A DNA stretch of 64,000 bases from Mariniblastus sp. (GCA_029251085.1 JAQXDZ010000081.1:62001-126000), one strand, 5' to 3'. Shown: positions 29,844-38,977, counted from the first letter of the stretch. The notes: generated from the letters alone by a model not told the origin. A program made the numbers and translations.

Positions 29844-30167
29844 ATGCCGCTTTTTGAAGTTGAAACCGACGCACACATCATCATCACCTGGGCGGACGAC
29901 GAGGGAGCAGCAACCACGGTAGCCGCTGATTGTTACCCTGGAGAGAATATCGTCCGGCTCACTAAACGGCCACGAAACAGCTGGGTCATCTCAAAAGGCG
30001 TGCTTGGCATTACCGCTGAATCCGACCCTTGCGGCATTGCCCGCGATTGCCTTGCCAAAGCGGCTGGCGATAAAGTGCACGCGATTCGGCTGTACATGCA
30101 AGAAACTGGAACGGACCTTGAGCAAGCTCGAAAATCTATTGAATCGAACATGGTTATGGGGTGGTAG
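29844..30167 (+). CDS. Small conserved-type protein of unknown function
   Basis: A 107-residue acidic soluble protein without signal peptide or membrane segment. An aggaat ribosome-binding site precedes the ATG. The N-terminal half looks like a small beta-rich domain (FEVETDAHIIITWADDEG) and the C-terminal half is helical (EQARKSIESNM). It has the composition of a real protein rather than a chance reading frame, but no family was recognised. It is followed by a gap and then the ABC operon. Confidence 0.6.
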   Translation: MPLFEVETDAHIIITWADDEGAATTVAADCYPGENIVRLTKRPRNSWVISKGVLGITAESDPCGIARDCLAKAAGDKVHAIRLYMQETGTDLEQARKSIESNMVMGW

Positions 30168-30320
30168 CCAAATTGATCGGCGTCACTTGGCTTTTCCTCC
30201 AACCCAACCGGACAATTCAACCATCGGACGATTGAGAGAATGAAAACGCACCGTCGATTCGTAGAACCATTTGGTATCACGTCTGCCAAAAATATTTTTA
30301 TTTGCTGATTTGCTTTGCCC

Positions 30321-30342
30321 GGTAATCTCACGCCGAGATACC
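30321..30342. promoter_or_regulatory. Inverted repeat upstream of the ABC operon
   Basis: ggta(a)tctc...gagatacc is an 8-bp inverted repeat with one bulged base, about 80 bases before the first ABC gene and not followed by T. A ccgc-gaaa-gcgg mini-hairpin lies at 30362-30373. Either could be an operator or a leader structure; there is no direct evidence. Confidence 0.25.
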
Positions 30343-30419
30343 TTGCAAGAATTTAGCATTTCCGCGAAAGCGGTCGATAAACGATTTCCTATCCTGAAAT
30401 CTCAACTCTAGTTTCTGCC

Positions 30420-31358
30420 ATGACGAGCCTGATTTCGTTAAAACAAATCACAAAGTCCTTCCCATCAATGCGTGCCCTCGATGGCATTGATCTCGAAGTT
30501 CGAGCAGGTATCACTGGACTGCTTGGGCCCAACGGAGCAGGCAAATCTACGCTCATAAAGCTGCTGCTTGGATTGGTCCAACCAACCAGTGGCACGGCCT
30601 CTTTTCTTGGTTTCGACGTGCGAAAACAAGGACGCCAAATCCGCAGTAGGATCGGATACATGCCCGAAGACGACTGTTACATTTCCGGGCTCTCCGGCGT
30701 CAACGCGGTCCAATTTTCCGGTTGCCTTTCGGGCATCCCCAAAACCGAAGCACTTCGTCGCGCTCACGAAATCTTAGACTTTTGTGACATGAAGCAGGAA
30801 CGCTACCGCATGATCGACACTTATTCCACCGGCATGCGTCAAAAAATCAAATTTGCCTCGGCAATCGTGCACGATCCTGAATTCCTGATTCTTGATGAAC
30901 CAACTGCTGGCCTAGATCCCGAAGAACGTGAAACTCTCTTAAAAAGAATTCATTTACTGGCTTCTCAAATGGGAAAGTCCGTGTTGATTTCCACTCATAT
31001 CTTGCCAGATGTTCAAGCAATCTGTGACGACGTTGTGATTCTGGCCCAAGGCAAGGTCAGGCTCTGCGAACCCTTAGTCAATCTTAATCGCACAACAGCC
31101 CCCTCGTTCTGCGTTCGAGCCCTCGAGAACATTGATCAACTTGCGATGGTGTTAGAAAAAGATAATGTCGAAGTGATTAAAAATCCCGATGGAACCTTAA
31201 CCGTCGCCAGCCACTCATCAGAATTGCCGGAAATCATCTGGAACGCAGCCTTCCAGTCTGGGGTCAGCATTCAATCACTTATTCCCGCTCGGAATTCGCT
31301 CGAAGAGGTCTTTCTCTCAACCGTGACTGATTCTCCTAGTACCGAGGAGGAAAACTAA
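30420..31358 (+). CDS. ABC transporter ATP-binding protein (ABC-2 type), first set
   Basis: A 312-residue ATPase. Walker A GPNGAGKST, signature YSTGMRQK (an STGMR variant of LSGGQ typical of ABC-2 exporters), Walker B FLILDEPTAG and the H-loop STH are all present. A C-terminal extension of about 90 residues resembles the regulatory domain of drug/lipid exporters of the CcmA/NatA type. The stop codon overlaps the ATG of the permease gene by one base (TAATG), with a gaggagg site in between, so the two are translationally coupled. The substrate is unknown. Confidence 0.92.
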   Translation: MTSLISLKQITKSFPSMRALDGIDLEVRAGITGLLGPNGAGKSTLIKLLLGLVQPTSGTASFLGFDVRKQGRQIRSRIGYMPEDDCYISGLSGVNAVQFSGCLSGIPKTEALRRAHEILDFCDMKQERYRMIDTYSTGMRQKIKFASAIVHDPEFLILDEPTAGLDPEERETLLKRIHLLASQMGKSVLISTHILPDVQAICDDVVILAQGKVRLCEPLVNLNRTTAPSFCVRALENIDQLAMVLEKDNVEVIKNPDGTLTVASHSSELPEIIWNAAFQSGVSIQSLIPARNSLEEVFLSTVTDSPSTEEEN

Positions 31359-32380
31359 TGCCTATCCATGATGTTGGTTACAGAAGATTAAAAAACGAAA
31401 ACAACTCGTCGCTTTTCCGTTGGCTTGCAATCTGCCGAATCGGGGTGCAACTCGCATGGAAATCCAAATGGGTTAAACGACTCATGCTCGCCGCGTGGCT
31501 TCCGGTTACCTATTGGGCGGCAGGTTTTTTCCTTGTGGAGAAAGCTATCATTGCCGATCAACTTAGTGCCATAGGAGAGGCGGGCAGCTTCAACCAATTT
31601 TCCACGCTCGCACTGACGGAATCAATCACCAACCGATTTTGGATTTTCCCGGGCGTCAATGATCTTCAAGAAGTTTTTCGAACTGGCGACATCCCTGAAA
31701 TTCGCAACACAGTTTGGCGATGGATGCTTATGACGTTTTTCAGATATCCACAGGCAATTATAATTTTGTTTCTTGTTGGCTTCATTGCCCCGTCGCTAAT
31801 CTCCCAGGATATTCGATCGCGAGCACTTTTAATCTACTTCTCTCGTCCGATCTCCAGATTGGAATACATCTGGGGCAAGCTCTGTGTCCCTTCTATTTTT
31901 ATAATTTTGGTCACGACGCTGCCAGCGCTATGCCTCTACATTATCGCACTGCTAATGTCTCCCGACATTTCGACGCTACCTCAGACCTGGGATATCCCAG
32001 TGCGCATTATCATTGCAACTTTTGGCCTGGTGCTCCCAACATCGGCAGTCGCACTGATGCTTTCATCCCTAACTCAGGAAACCCGGTTTGCTAACTTTTC
32101 CTGGTTCGCAATCTGGGGCCTTGGACATGGAACTTGGTTGACTATCGCTCTGGCGACCTCTTTGCAAATGGGGCGTCCTTTGTTTGATCCCGCCGTCATG
32201 CAAAGTGATATCGTGACGAACTGGTCCGCAATTTCGCTATACAACAGTCTTGGCAGCCTACAGTCCTATATATTTGGATTTGAAACTTTCGCTGAATCCT
32301 GGAGGGGAATCATCTCACTTTTCGGCATCACGGCCTTTTCCATGACGATCCTCTATCGAAGAATATCATCGCCCATGTAA
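31358..32380 (+). CDS. ABC-2 type permease, first set
   Basis: A 340-residue integral membrane protein with about six helices. The first comes after roughly 45 residues (LMLAAWLPVTYWAAGFFLV), followed by a longer extracytoplasmic loop of about 60 residues and then a cluster of five helices from about residue 130. The conserved-type stretch ISQDIRSRALLIYFSRPISR fits ABC-2 permeases acting on membrane or secreted substrates. It is coupled to the upstream ATPase (one-base overlap, ribosome-binding site gaggagg). The second ATPase gene begins 51 bases later. Confidence 0.85.
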   Translation: MPIHDVGYRRLKNENNSSLFRWLAICRIGVQLAWKSKWVKRLMLAAWLPVTYWAAGFFLVEKAIIADQLSAIGEAGSFNQFSTLALTESITNRFWIFPGVNDLQEVFRTGDIPEIRNTVWRWMLMTFFRYPQAIIILFLVGFIAPSLISQDIRSRALLIYFSRPISRLEYIWGKLCVPSIFIILVTTLPALCLYIIALLMSPDISTLPQTWDIPVRIIIATFGLVLPTSAVALMLSSLTQETRFANFSWFAIWGLGHGTWLTIALATSLQMGRPLFDPAVMQSDIVTNWSAISLYNSLGSLQSYIFGFETFAESWRGIISLFGITAFSMTILYRRISSPM

Positions 32381-32431
32381 TTGGCTCTTTAACCTAGAGA
32401 CTAAACCAACTGGCGATGCAGCGAGACCATC

Positions 32432-33376
32432 ATGATTGAATTAAAAAACACAACGAAACTTTACAAAGATGTTATCGGTGTAAACGACATCTGCTTGAAC
32501 CTGCAGGCCGGGACTTATGGATTATTAGGGCCCAACGGTTCTGGCAAGACTACGTTGATCAATCTAATTCTTGGACAACTCAAACCAACTATCGGATCGG
32601 TAACGCTTTTTGGCGTTAATCCTTGGAAGAAAAGTAAGCTATTACGCCGCATTGGACTCTGTCCGTCAGTCGAGGTTAATTACCCACGAGCCACAGGCCT
32701 CGAATGGGTTACCTACATGGTTCAGTTGCATGGTTTTCGTTTTATGCAAGCGCAAAAAAAAGCGAAAGAGTCCCTGGACTTCGTCGGACTGAGCCATGCC
32801 ATGAATCGACCGATGAGAAATTATTCACTCGGCATGCGACAGCGAGCAAAAATAGGGCAGGCAATTGCACACAACCCCGACCTACTTATCCTTGACGAAC
32901 CCTTCAATGGTCTCGACCCAATTGGCCGTCACGAAATGTCAGCCTTTCTGAAAACATGGGCCTCTCAAGGAAAAGGCCTGATTCTTGCAAGCCATATCCT
33001 GCATGAAGTCGAGGCCATCAATCCCTCATTTCTGTTAATCTCTGGAGGGCGGTTGCTCGCTTCAGGATCACCTACGGAAGTTCGAAACATCCTCGCCGAC
33101 ACCCCCTACGAACTGACCATGCGCACCTCAAACCCCAAACAACTGGCGACGTTGCTGATCGAGCACTGTGACATCGAATCGCTTAAATTTACCTCCAAAA
33201 CCGAGATCCTATTCTCCACCCCCTCAGCATCCCAACTCTTTAAAGTCATTCCAGAAATTATCCAACAACACAAGATTATGATTACCGAAATTCGGTCGAC
33301 CGATGATTCACTTAACACACTCTTTTCGATGCTGATGAAACTTCATCGGGGCGAATTAATGCAAAGGGGACGGTGA
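32432..33376 (+). CDS. ABC transporter ATP-binding protein, second set
   Basis: A 314-residue ATPase with Walker A GPNGSGKTT, signature YSLGMRQR, Walker B LLILDEPFNG and H-loop SHI. It is clearly related to the first ATPase but diverged, so the operon holds two non-identical nucleotide-binding proteins. The C-terminal 90 residues again form a short regulatory extension. Its TGA overlaps the start of the next permease (TGATG). Confidence 0.92.
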   Translation: MIELKNTTKLYKDVIGVNDICLNLQAGTYGLLGPNGSGKTTLINLILGQLKPTIGSVTLFGVNPWKKSKLLRRIGLCPSVEVNYPRATGLEWVTYMVQLHGFRFMQAQKKAKESLDFVGLSHAMNRPMRNYSLGMRQRAKIGQAIAHNPDLLILDEPFNGLDPIGRHEMSAFLKTWASQGKGLILASHILHEVEAINPSFLLISGGRLLASGSPTEVRNILADTPYELTMRTSNPKQLATLLIEHCDIESLKFTSKTEILFSTPSASQLFKVIPEIIQQHKIMITEIRSTDDSLNTLFSMLMKLHRGELMQRGR

Positions 33377-34191
33377 TGGGGAGCATCCTTCAAAATGCAA
33401 TTGCAACCTGCCGGTTTGAAATCCGAAGTTCGTTTACGATCCAGCGCACCTCCGTATCGCTTATCCTTGCCTTATTCCCTCCAACGATGCTGGGGCTCCT
33501 AATCCTCGGTGCTACATTTTCGAGAGCTGGAATCTCTAGCTCCATTCTTCAGGATTTCACACCACTAACAATCGTATTGATTGGCTTAGTAAGCCTGCTG
33601 TCTTTGATTTTGTGGGCCACTCCCAATGTAAGCGCAGAATTGGAGGGAAAAAGCTGGGTGTTTATCGCCAGTCGACCTGGCGGAAGAATCTCTATCTTCC
33701 TCGGAAAGTTCTTAGCCTCATTCAGCGTTTCCTACGCAATTTGCATTGTTTCAATCTCACTCTGCACACTCTTGATTGATAGCCAACTCCACACTGGAAA
33801 TACAGTGAGATTCTGGCTCTCCCTCTCCGGCATTTTCTTCCTCGCATGCCTTGCCTATGGAGGAATATTTTCGTTGCTAGGCGTTCTATTTATTAAGCGA
33901 GCCATGACTTTTTCAGTTGGATTCGTAATTGTTTCTGACATTATCATGGCGTCCGTCCCGGGAGTTCTCATGAACAAATTTTCTATCCGTTATCACCTTC
34001 AGGAAATTTCTCTGACTTGGCTCGGATGGTTTCTCCCAAGCAGCTCCGAAAGGGGCTACCGAGTCATTTTTGGTGATGGCTACCCTGTGACCATTCACAT
34101 TTGCATCCTTGTTGGTATTACCCTGTTCACGCTCTGCCTCGGCGCGTGGGCGATTGCAAACCGAGAGTACATTACGACTTACGAAGCATAG
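33376..34191 (+). CDS. ABC-2 type permease, second set
   Basis: A 271-residue membrane protein with about six predicted helices (first at residues 22-50). It is shorter than the first permease and lacks its large first loop. The region SAELEGKSWVFIASRPGGRISIFLGKF resembles the equivalent stretch of the first permease. The ATG at 33376, in one-base overlap with the ATPase stop, is preferred over a GTG three bases earlier. The two permeases and two ATPases probably form a heterodimeric exporter or two related ones. The gene is convergent with comEC. Confidence 0.83.
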   Translation: MGSILQNAIATCRFEIRSSFTIQRTSVSLILALFPPTMLGLLILGATFSRAGISSSILQDFTPLTIVLIGLVSLLSLILWATPNVSAELEGKSWVFIASRPGGRISIFLGKFLASFSVSYAICIVSISLCTLLIDSQLHTGNTVRFWLSLSGIFFLACLAYGGIFSLLGVLFIKRAMTFSVGFVIVSDIIMASVPGVLMNKFSIRYHLQEISLTWLGWFLPSSSERGYRVIFGDGYPVTIHICILVGITLFTLCLGAWAIANREYITTYEA

Positions 34192-34238
34192 CTTCGCCAT
34201 CTCTCCTGACACGCTGGTCCTAATCCCAACGCCACAGA

Positions 34239-36824
34239 TCACCAAGGCTCTGTTTTCCAACGTCTCACGACCGTCTCTCCCTTTTGACTCAAGCGAAACT
34301 GGACAGCGCCATCGCGATCGGTTCTAAAAACAGCTTTTTGCGAATTGGAAAAATCTTGCTTCATCGATTCGCTGACTCGGTTCCGCCCGCAACTGATTAC
34401 GACGTACTGGGGACTGGCCCATTTAACAAAGTCGGCAGGCAGACTATTCGCACTTCCGTGATGTGCCGCCATTAGAATCTCAACAGCAACAGGACGGCGA
34501 GCTAACAACTGACTCAAGCCTTCCTCCTCTATATCACCGGGCAGTAAAACACGCTTCCCTCCGTATTCAATCATCCACACAATACTATTGGCGTTATCGT
34601 TTCCACGAATCCCCCCGAGGGGCGGATTGAGGATATCAAAGCTAACCTGAGAAGAAACAAACGGCCGATCGCCAGTTTTGACTGGCACGACTTCGACTCC
34701 CCGTTCTTCCAGAATCGCCAACAACTCCCGCACTTTGGGAGATCTGTCTTTCAGCATCCTGAACGAGACAAATACTCGACCAATCGAAAACTGTTTTACT
34801 AATTGAGGCAACGCATTGAAGTGATCTACGTCAGCATGTGAAATTACCACCGCATCGACATGCTCAATTCCTTCATACCATAGAGCTCCCGCAATACTTC
34901 TGGCACCATAATTAGGTGAACCGAGTGACCCAGAGTCATAAAGTACATTTTTCCCGTCAGGCAATTGGAGTAACACGCTAGAGCCATGGCCAACGTCTAG
35001 AAAAGTACAAACGAGCTCGCCACCTTTTCGAGAACTTTCTTGACTACTCCAGCTTGCAGGAATCATCCACGCAAAAACTAGCCACCCCGTCAGACAAATG
35101 GGTAGCCAACCTCTTTTGATTTTTGTTTCCGGATACACAAACAACAAAAATAATCCGGCGTAAAACAGCGTCAACGACCAACCAGGTGGACCCGCCGTCC
35201 AGAAATGCCCCCATGGTATTAGTTGAAAAACAGCAACCAACCATTCGATCAGCCCCAGGCTTAATTGACACAGCACTCCAAACAGGCTCGCCAACGACGG
35301 CCAAAACGACCCCAAAACTAACACCGCTAACCCACCATAGAGAGCGAGAGCGATTGGCATCAGCAGAACAGGATTCGCGACCAAGGCTACCGGGGCTACC
35401 AAATGAAAGTGGTACGCGACCATTGGCAAAGCAACCAGCCAAATCACAAAGCTAACCAAAACAGCCACCCGACACTGGCGCAGCGTCCAATTGCCAATTC
35501 GAATAACAGGAGACCGGGTTCCAGAAATCAACCTCCGAATTGGATCCACTTCCGGTTTGCCAAAAATCCAGTCAGCACAAACGGTTAACGAAGCAACGGC
35601 AAGAAAGGAAAGCTGTGGACCAATCCCAAATAGATCACTTGGGTTGACAATCAAAACGGCAACTCCGGCGATCGCGAGCAAATTAAAAGAAAAGCTCCCC
35701 TCACCGAGGAGTCGGCCAAGACAATACAGAGTCACCAAAATGGATGCTCGTAGCACCGGTGGGCGAAATTCAACAAGCCAAGCATAAAACAGTACAAAGA
35801 TGATCGTTAACCACAGACTCTTTCGTCGACTAAGAATTCCGATGCGAAAAAAACAGAAGAATGCCCCTGCTAAAATCCCTACGTGCAGCCCAGAAATCGC
35901 CAGCAGATGGGCGGTACCTGTTTCCAAAAATCGTTGGCGACGCACGCGTGATAATTGCTCCCGATTGCCGAGCAAAATCGCGGACGCAAACCCCGACTCA
36001 GGACTTGGTATGTACTGCCACGTCAATTCGTTTAATCTTTGCCTGAGACTTGAAATCCACCGCACTGCAAACCAATTGGCTGCCGCCACCACACGAACAC
36101 TTTCTACTTGATAAGCGTGAATAAATGCACGCTTGGCTTTGCCGCGATAGTATTCCTGATAATCGAAACCACCAGGATTGCTCGCCGGTGAACTCTTAAC
36201 CAAGTACCCAAATACCTCAACCTGATCACCCGAATGAATTCCACTGGCTGATTCGTGAATTACAAGATCACAAAGACCACCAACGTTTACCCACTTCGCA
36301 CCGTCTCTCAAACGAGTCACCTTCAACACCAAACGGGTCTTCATCTCCATTTCAGGGCGAGGTGCGAACGCCGCTTCGGAGACTACCCACAACGGCTCCG
36401 AAATCACCTTGCCTTCAAGACAACAAGGGCTTGATACATCCGTGGCATAGCGGCCAATTTCGTTGTGCGGAAACCAATTCCAACGGCCGTGATGCCAAAA
36501 GGAACCGCCTAATAAAAACCCAACAAGAAGAATCGTCGAGGCGACCCTCTCGCGCCTGAATTCGGAACCGAATGAAAAGTAAAACCAGTCCCTTTTCGAA
36601 AATCTTGGGAACCTCCAAACAAGGAACCAGCCAACCAAGCACAACCAAGACGAACACAATGAGAAACGCCAGTTAACGTCCCAAACTCGATCGAGCAAAA
36701 TACCAGCAGCAAACGCAACTGCCACCAGTAGCATTGGCTGGTAGGCTGGCCGGCAGCGTGTTGCGGGAGGGTCAATTCTATCGGGATCTGACGAGTACAT
36801 GTCGACTCCACCGAAGACATCCAA
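34239..36824 (-). CDS. comEC: ComEC/Rec2-family DNA uptake channel protein
   Basis: An 861-residue polytopic protein. The N-terminal part has membrane helices and an OB-like extracytoplasmic DUF4131 domain. The central competence domain includes LLAISGLHVGILAG. The C-terminal metallo-beta-lactamase-like domain (from about residue 580) carries the STLDVGHGSS-type opening and SHADVDHFNAL. ComEC carries single-stranded DNA across the inner membrane during natural transformation, and the C-terminal domain is thought to degrade one strand. The HxDxDH motif looks intact. Other competence genes are not in the window. Confidence 0.92.
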   Translation of the reverse strand: MDVFGGVDMYSSDPDRIDPPATRCRPAYQPMLLVAVAFAAGILLDRVWDVNWRFSLCSSWLCLVGWFLVWRFPRFSKRDWFYFSFGSEFRRERVASTILLVGFLLGGSFWHHGRWNWFPHNEIGRYATDVSSPCCLEGKVISEPLWVVSEAAFAPRPEMEMKTRLVLKVTRLRDGAKWVNVGGLCDLVIHESASGIHSGDQVEVFGYLVKSSPASNPGGFDYQEYYRGKAKRAFIHAYQVESVRVVAAANWFAVRWISSLRQRLNELTWQYIPSPESGFASAILLGNREQLSRVRRQRFLETGTAHLLAISGLHVGILAGAFFCFFRIGILSRRKSLWLTIIFVLFYAWLVEFRPPVLRASILVTLYCLGRLLGEGSFSFNLLAIAGVAVLIVNPSDLFGIGPQLSFLAVASLTVCADWIFGKPEVDPIRRLISGTRSPVIRIGNWTLRQCRVAVLVSFVIWLVALPMVAYHFHLVAPVALVANPVLLMPIALALYGGLAVLVLGSFWPSLASLFGVLCQLSLGLIEWLVAVFQLIPWGHFWTAGPPGWSLTLFYAGLFLLFVYPETKIKRGWLPICLTGWLVFAWMIPASWSSQESSRKGGELVCTFLDVGHGSSVLLQLPDGKNVLYDSGSLGSPNYGARSIAGALWYEGIEHVDAVVISHADVDHFNALPQLVKQFSIGRVFVSFRMLKDRSPKVRELLAILEERGVEVVPVKTGDRPFVSSQVSFDILNPPLGGIRGNDNANSIVWMIEYGGKRVLLPGDIEEEGLSQLLARRPVAVEILMAAHHGSANSLPADFVKWASPQYVVISCGRNRVSESMKQDFSNSQKAVFRTDRDGAVQFRLSQKGETVVRRWKTEPW

Positions 36825-37044
36825 CTCTAGTTTCCGAACTAATTACACGACTAGAGGATAACACATCTGCAGCTGACCAGCGAAAGAGTGCTTGCAGCAA
36901 CGAATCTGCCAGTAAACAACGCCTACGTCCGGACTTACCTCCAATCAATTGGTGTCGATCTAGCTTTGGATTGAGAGAGGACTTCCGTAGAAACCAGCAC
37001 GACGTTCGCCGACGTTCCGATCGTCACCAAGGATACCGTTTAGT

Positions 37045-37074
37045 AGTGCAGAGAAATGCAGTGCAGAGAAATTG
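37045..37074. repeat. Tandem duplication, 2 x 15 bases
   Basis: agtgcagagaaatgc is followed directly by agtgcagagaaattg; only the last two bases differ. It is non-coding. Confidence 0.8.
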
Positions 37075-37092
37075 AGAAGGTGGTGGGCGCAT

Positions 37093-37134
37093 AAAAAAAG
37101 TCACAGCATGTCGCTCCATCGTCATGCTATGACT
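37093..37134 (-). terminator. Intrinsic terminator, minus strand
   Basis: A 12-bp stem with one mismatch (37099-37110 with 37123-37134) and a 12-base loop ends in seven T in minus sense (37093-37099). The nearest leftward coding sequence upstream is only the GT remnant ending at 37368. Confidence 0.8.
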
Positions 37135-37175
37135 CTATCCTGGCTGCGAAACAGTCCGTGTCTCGCCCTCCCGGC
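37093..37175 (-). ncRNA. Candidate small RNA with two hairpins
   Basis: On the minus strand a perfect 8-bp hairpin (one G-T wobble; 37159-37166 with 37146-37153, loop of 5) is followed about ten bases later by a 12-bp terminator stem and a T-run. A TTGACA hexamer lies upstream at 37207-37202 in minus sense, with a weak TAGATC as -10. No reading frame explains it. The expected transcript is roughly 80 bases. No known RNA family (SRP, 6S, RNase P, tmRNA) was recognised. Confidence 0.4.
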
Positions 37176-37367
37176 GTCTTGATCTACTACCTTTATCGAC
37201 TTGTCAAATCGCAAACCGTAAAAAATTTGCAGTAAGTTCAACGGTTAACCCGCGTCGCTGTTACAAATTAACATGTTGGTTCCAGATCTAAGGACTGCAG
37301 AAAGATTTAGGTTTGAAGGGGAAGCCTATAATCGACTTCTCGGAGGACAAATTACCTCAAGCAGTGC

Positions 37368-37661
37368 CTAAATCGTCCTTCCTTCCCCACGCTTTTCCCT
37401 CCATTGACCAGATCGGACAATCTTCAATCCAATTTTGATCTCTCGGGCGTGTTCAAATTCACCCCGATTTATCCGCGCTGGAGATTTCAAACGAGCTTCG
37501 GAACCAAAACGTCCAGACTTCAAACCTAGTTCGCTCAAAACACACCGACGCATCGGCAAGCTATTTATTTCCGCATAGAGATCCTTTATCCTGAATCCGA
37601 GGGCAGTCAGGTTGCACCAAGGAGTGTGCAAATTGCCAAGGAGAGGATGGATTCGTGCCAA
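37368..37661 (-). pseudogene. Possible remnant of a family-2 glycosyltransferase C-terminus
   Basis: A 97-codon frame contains a stretch like the end of the dolichyl-phosphate-mannosyltransferase type of GT2 enzyme: RIKDLYAEINSLPMRR, LGLKSGRFGSEARL and EGRTI, in the family's order (acceptor motif, R-FG-E segment, EGKKI-like end). After the stop codon the same frame continues with a few plausible hydrophobic residues. The catalytic N-terminal half is missing because the frame ends at the start of the UvrC-like gene. This similarity was judged by eye and is weak. Confidence 0.3.
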
Positions 37662-38857
37662 AACTAATAGAACATCAAATCCCCAACTTCAATGGATTTG
37701 GGGCTTCGATCTTGGCTCAGCAAACAAGAGGTCGCATTAAACGGCACCGACTCCCCGGTGACAGAATGCAGGCGAGAGCACTTTTGCACGACCACTGCCC
37801 GTTGACCCCGGGGGTCTACGGATGGCTCGATGACCGAAATCAGCTTTGCTACGTTGGTAAATCAAAATCACTTCGGAAACGATTGCTATCGTATTTTTCG
37901 AAAACGCCAGCCGACAAAAAAGCAGCGAGAATCCGGCAACACAGCCAAAAACTTGTCTGGGAACCAATCTCCAATGAACTTCTCGCATTGATTCGAGAAC
38001 AAGAACTTATTTATCGGTGGCGTCCTGAGTTTAATACGCAGGGGCAACCTACCAAGCGGCAACCCGCCTTTATCTGCATTGGCGGGGGAATGGCACCCAA
38101 CGCGTTTTTCACAAGACGCCTGACTGATAAATCCGAATTGTCTTTCGGGCCAATCGCAGGCACGGGACGTCTTCGCTCAGCCGTCGAGACAATCAATCAG
38201 TGTTTTCAGCTTCGAGATTGCCCCGATAAAATCAAATTTAAATTTAACAATCAGCTGACTCTATTTGAGAACCCCATTACCGCTCAGTGTATCCGTTTCG
38301 AACTGGGAACGTGTCCAGCACCATGCGCTGCCCAGTGCAGTTCCCGTGCTTACCAAGCTAACGTTGATCATGCCCGTCAATTCATCCTTGGCAAGGATCG
38401 ATCTATTCTCACCAGATTAGATCAACAAATGCAGGAAGCCTCCCTCAGCCATTCCTTTGAAAAAGCGGCAATAATTAGAGACCATATCTCTAACCTTAAC
38501 TGGCTCGATCGACGGATGTCGGCACTTCGCAATGCTCAAGAATCCTATAATGGCGTTCTGCCAATTGAAGCCAGAAAAAAACGCGAGGCATGGCTTTTCC
38601 TCAAAGGTGGACAACTCATCGGTAGCACCGTTGCCCCCGACACCGAAGAACGCGCGATTGCGACAATCAAGCGACTTACCGAGGTCTCACTGGCCGAAAA
38701 ACCCATCCCTGAAAATTTAATGGAAATGAATCTCCAGCTCATTCTGATCGCTTGGTTCCGGAAGCACCCCCAACTCAAAAATTCACTGATTCCCTTTGGC
38801 GATGCGGTCGATATCTGTGAGAAGCGGTTAGATGGCGGTTTTCTTAAGACTGCCTAA
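37655..38857 (+). CDS. Short UvrC-like GIY-YIG nuclease
   Basis: A 400-residue protein corresponding to the N-terminal half of UvrC. The GIY-YIG nuclease (about 50-127) has GVYGW, CYVGK, Arg74/76 and a Glu-rich helix ending in LIYRWRPEFN. Four cysteines (189, 212, 220, 224) match the UvrC iron-sulfur pattern RDC...C...TCPAPC. A UvrB-binding UVR-type segment lies near 250-290. The RNase H-like endonuclease and helix-hairpin-helix domains of full UvrC are absent, as in Cho. It probably makes a single incision in damaged DNA. The GTG start has a good aggagagg site eight bases upstream. Confidence 0.85.
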   Translation: MPKLIEHQIPNFNGFGASILAQQTRGRIKRHRLPGDRMQARALLHDHCPLTPGVYGWLDDRNQLCYVGKSKSLRKRLLSYFSKTPADKKAARIRQHSQKLVWEPISNELLALIREQELIYRWRPEFNTQGQPTKRQPAFICIGGGMAPNAFFTRRLTDKSELSFGPIAGTGRLRSAVETINQCFQLRDCPDKIKFKFNNQLTLFENPITAQCIRFELGTCPAPCAAQCSSRAYQANVDHARQFILGKDRSILTRLDQQMQEASLSHSFEKAAIIRDHISNLNWLDRRMSALRNAQESYNGVLPIEARKKREAWLFLKGGQLIGSTVAPDTEERAIATIKRLTEVSLAEKPIPENLMEMNLQLILIAWFRKHPQLKNSLIPFGDAVDICEKRLDGGFLKTA

Positions 38858-38899
38858 CACGCAGCCCAAACTAGCTAAGTTCGCTCAAATGAATGGCGA

Positions 38900-38923
38900 A
38901 AAACCCTAAAAGAAGGGTTTTTG
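38900..38923 (+). terminator. Terminator after the UvrC-like gene
   Basis: The stem aaaaaccc/gggttttt (38900-38907 with 38916-38923) contains its own T-run. It is immediately followed by a second perfect mini-hairpin gcagta-aaa-tactgc (38924-38938). Confidence 0.7.
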
Positions 38924-38949
38924 CAGTAAAATACTGCTATTTATGCCGT

Positions 38950-38977
38950 TGAACAATCGAGCCGAATTGCTATACTG
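38950..38977 (+). promoter_or_regulatory. Sigma70-type promoter of rpmB
   Basis: TTGAAC (38950-38955), a 16-base spacer and TATACT (38972-38977). It lies about 60 bases before the rpmB ATG and just after the preceding terminator. Confidence 0.65.

Larger units (their letters stand above)
36825..37654. other. Gene-poor gap between comEC and the UvrC-like gene
   Basis: No intact gene is seen in about 830 bases. The gap contains a 15-base tandem duplication (37045-37074), a minus-strand terminator with a preceding hairpin that together look like a small RNA, and, on the minus strand at 37368-37654, a reading frame resembling the tail of a glycosyltransferase. Confidence 0.5.
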
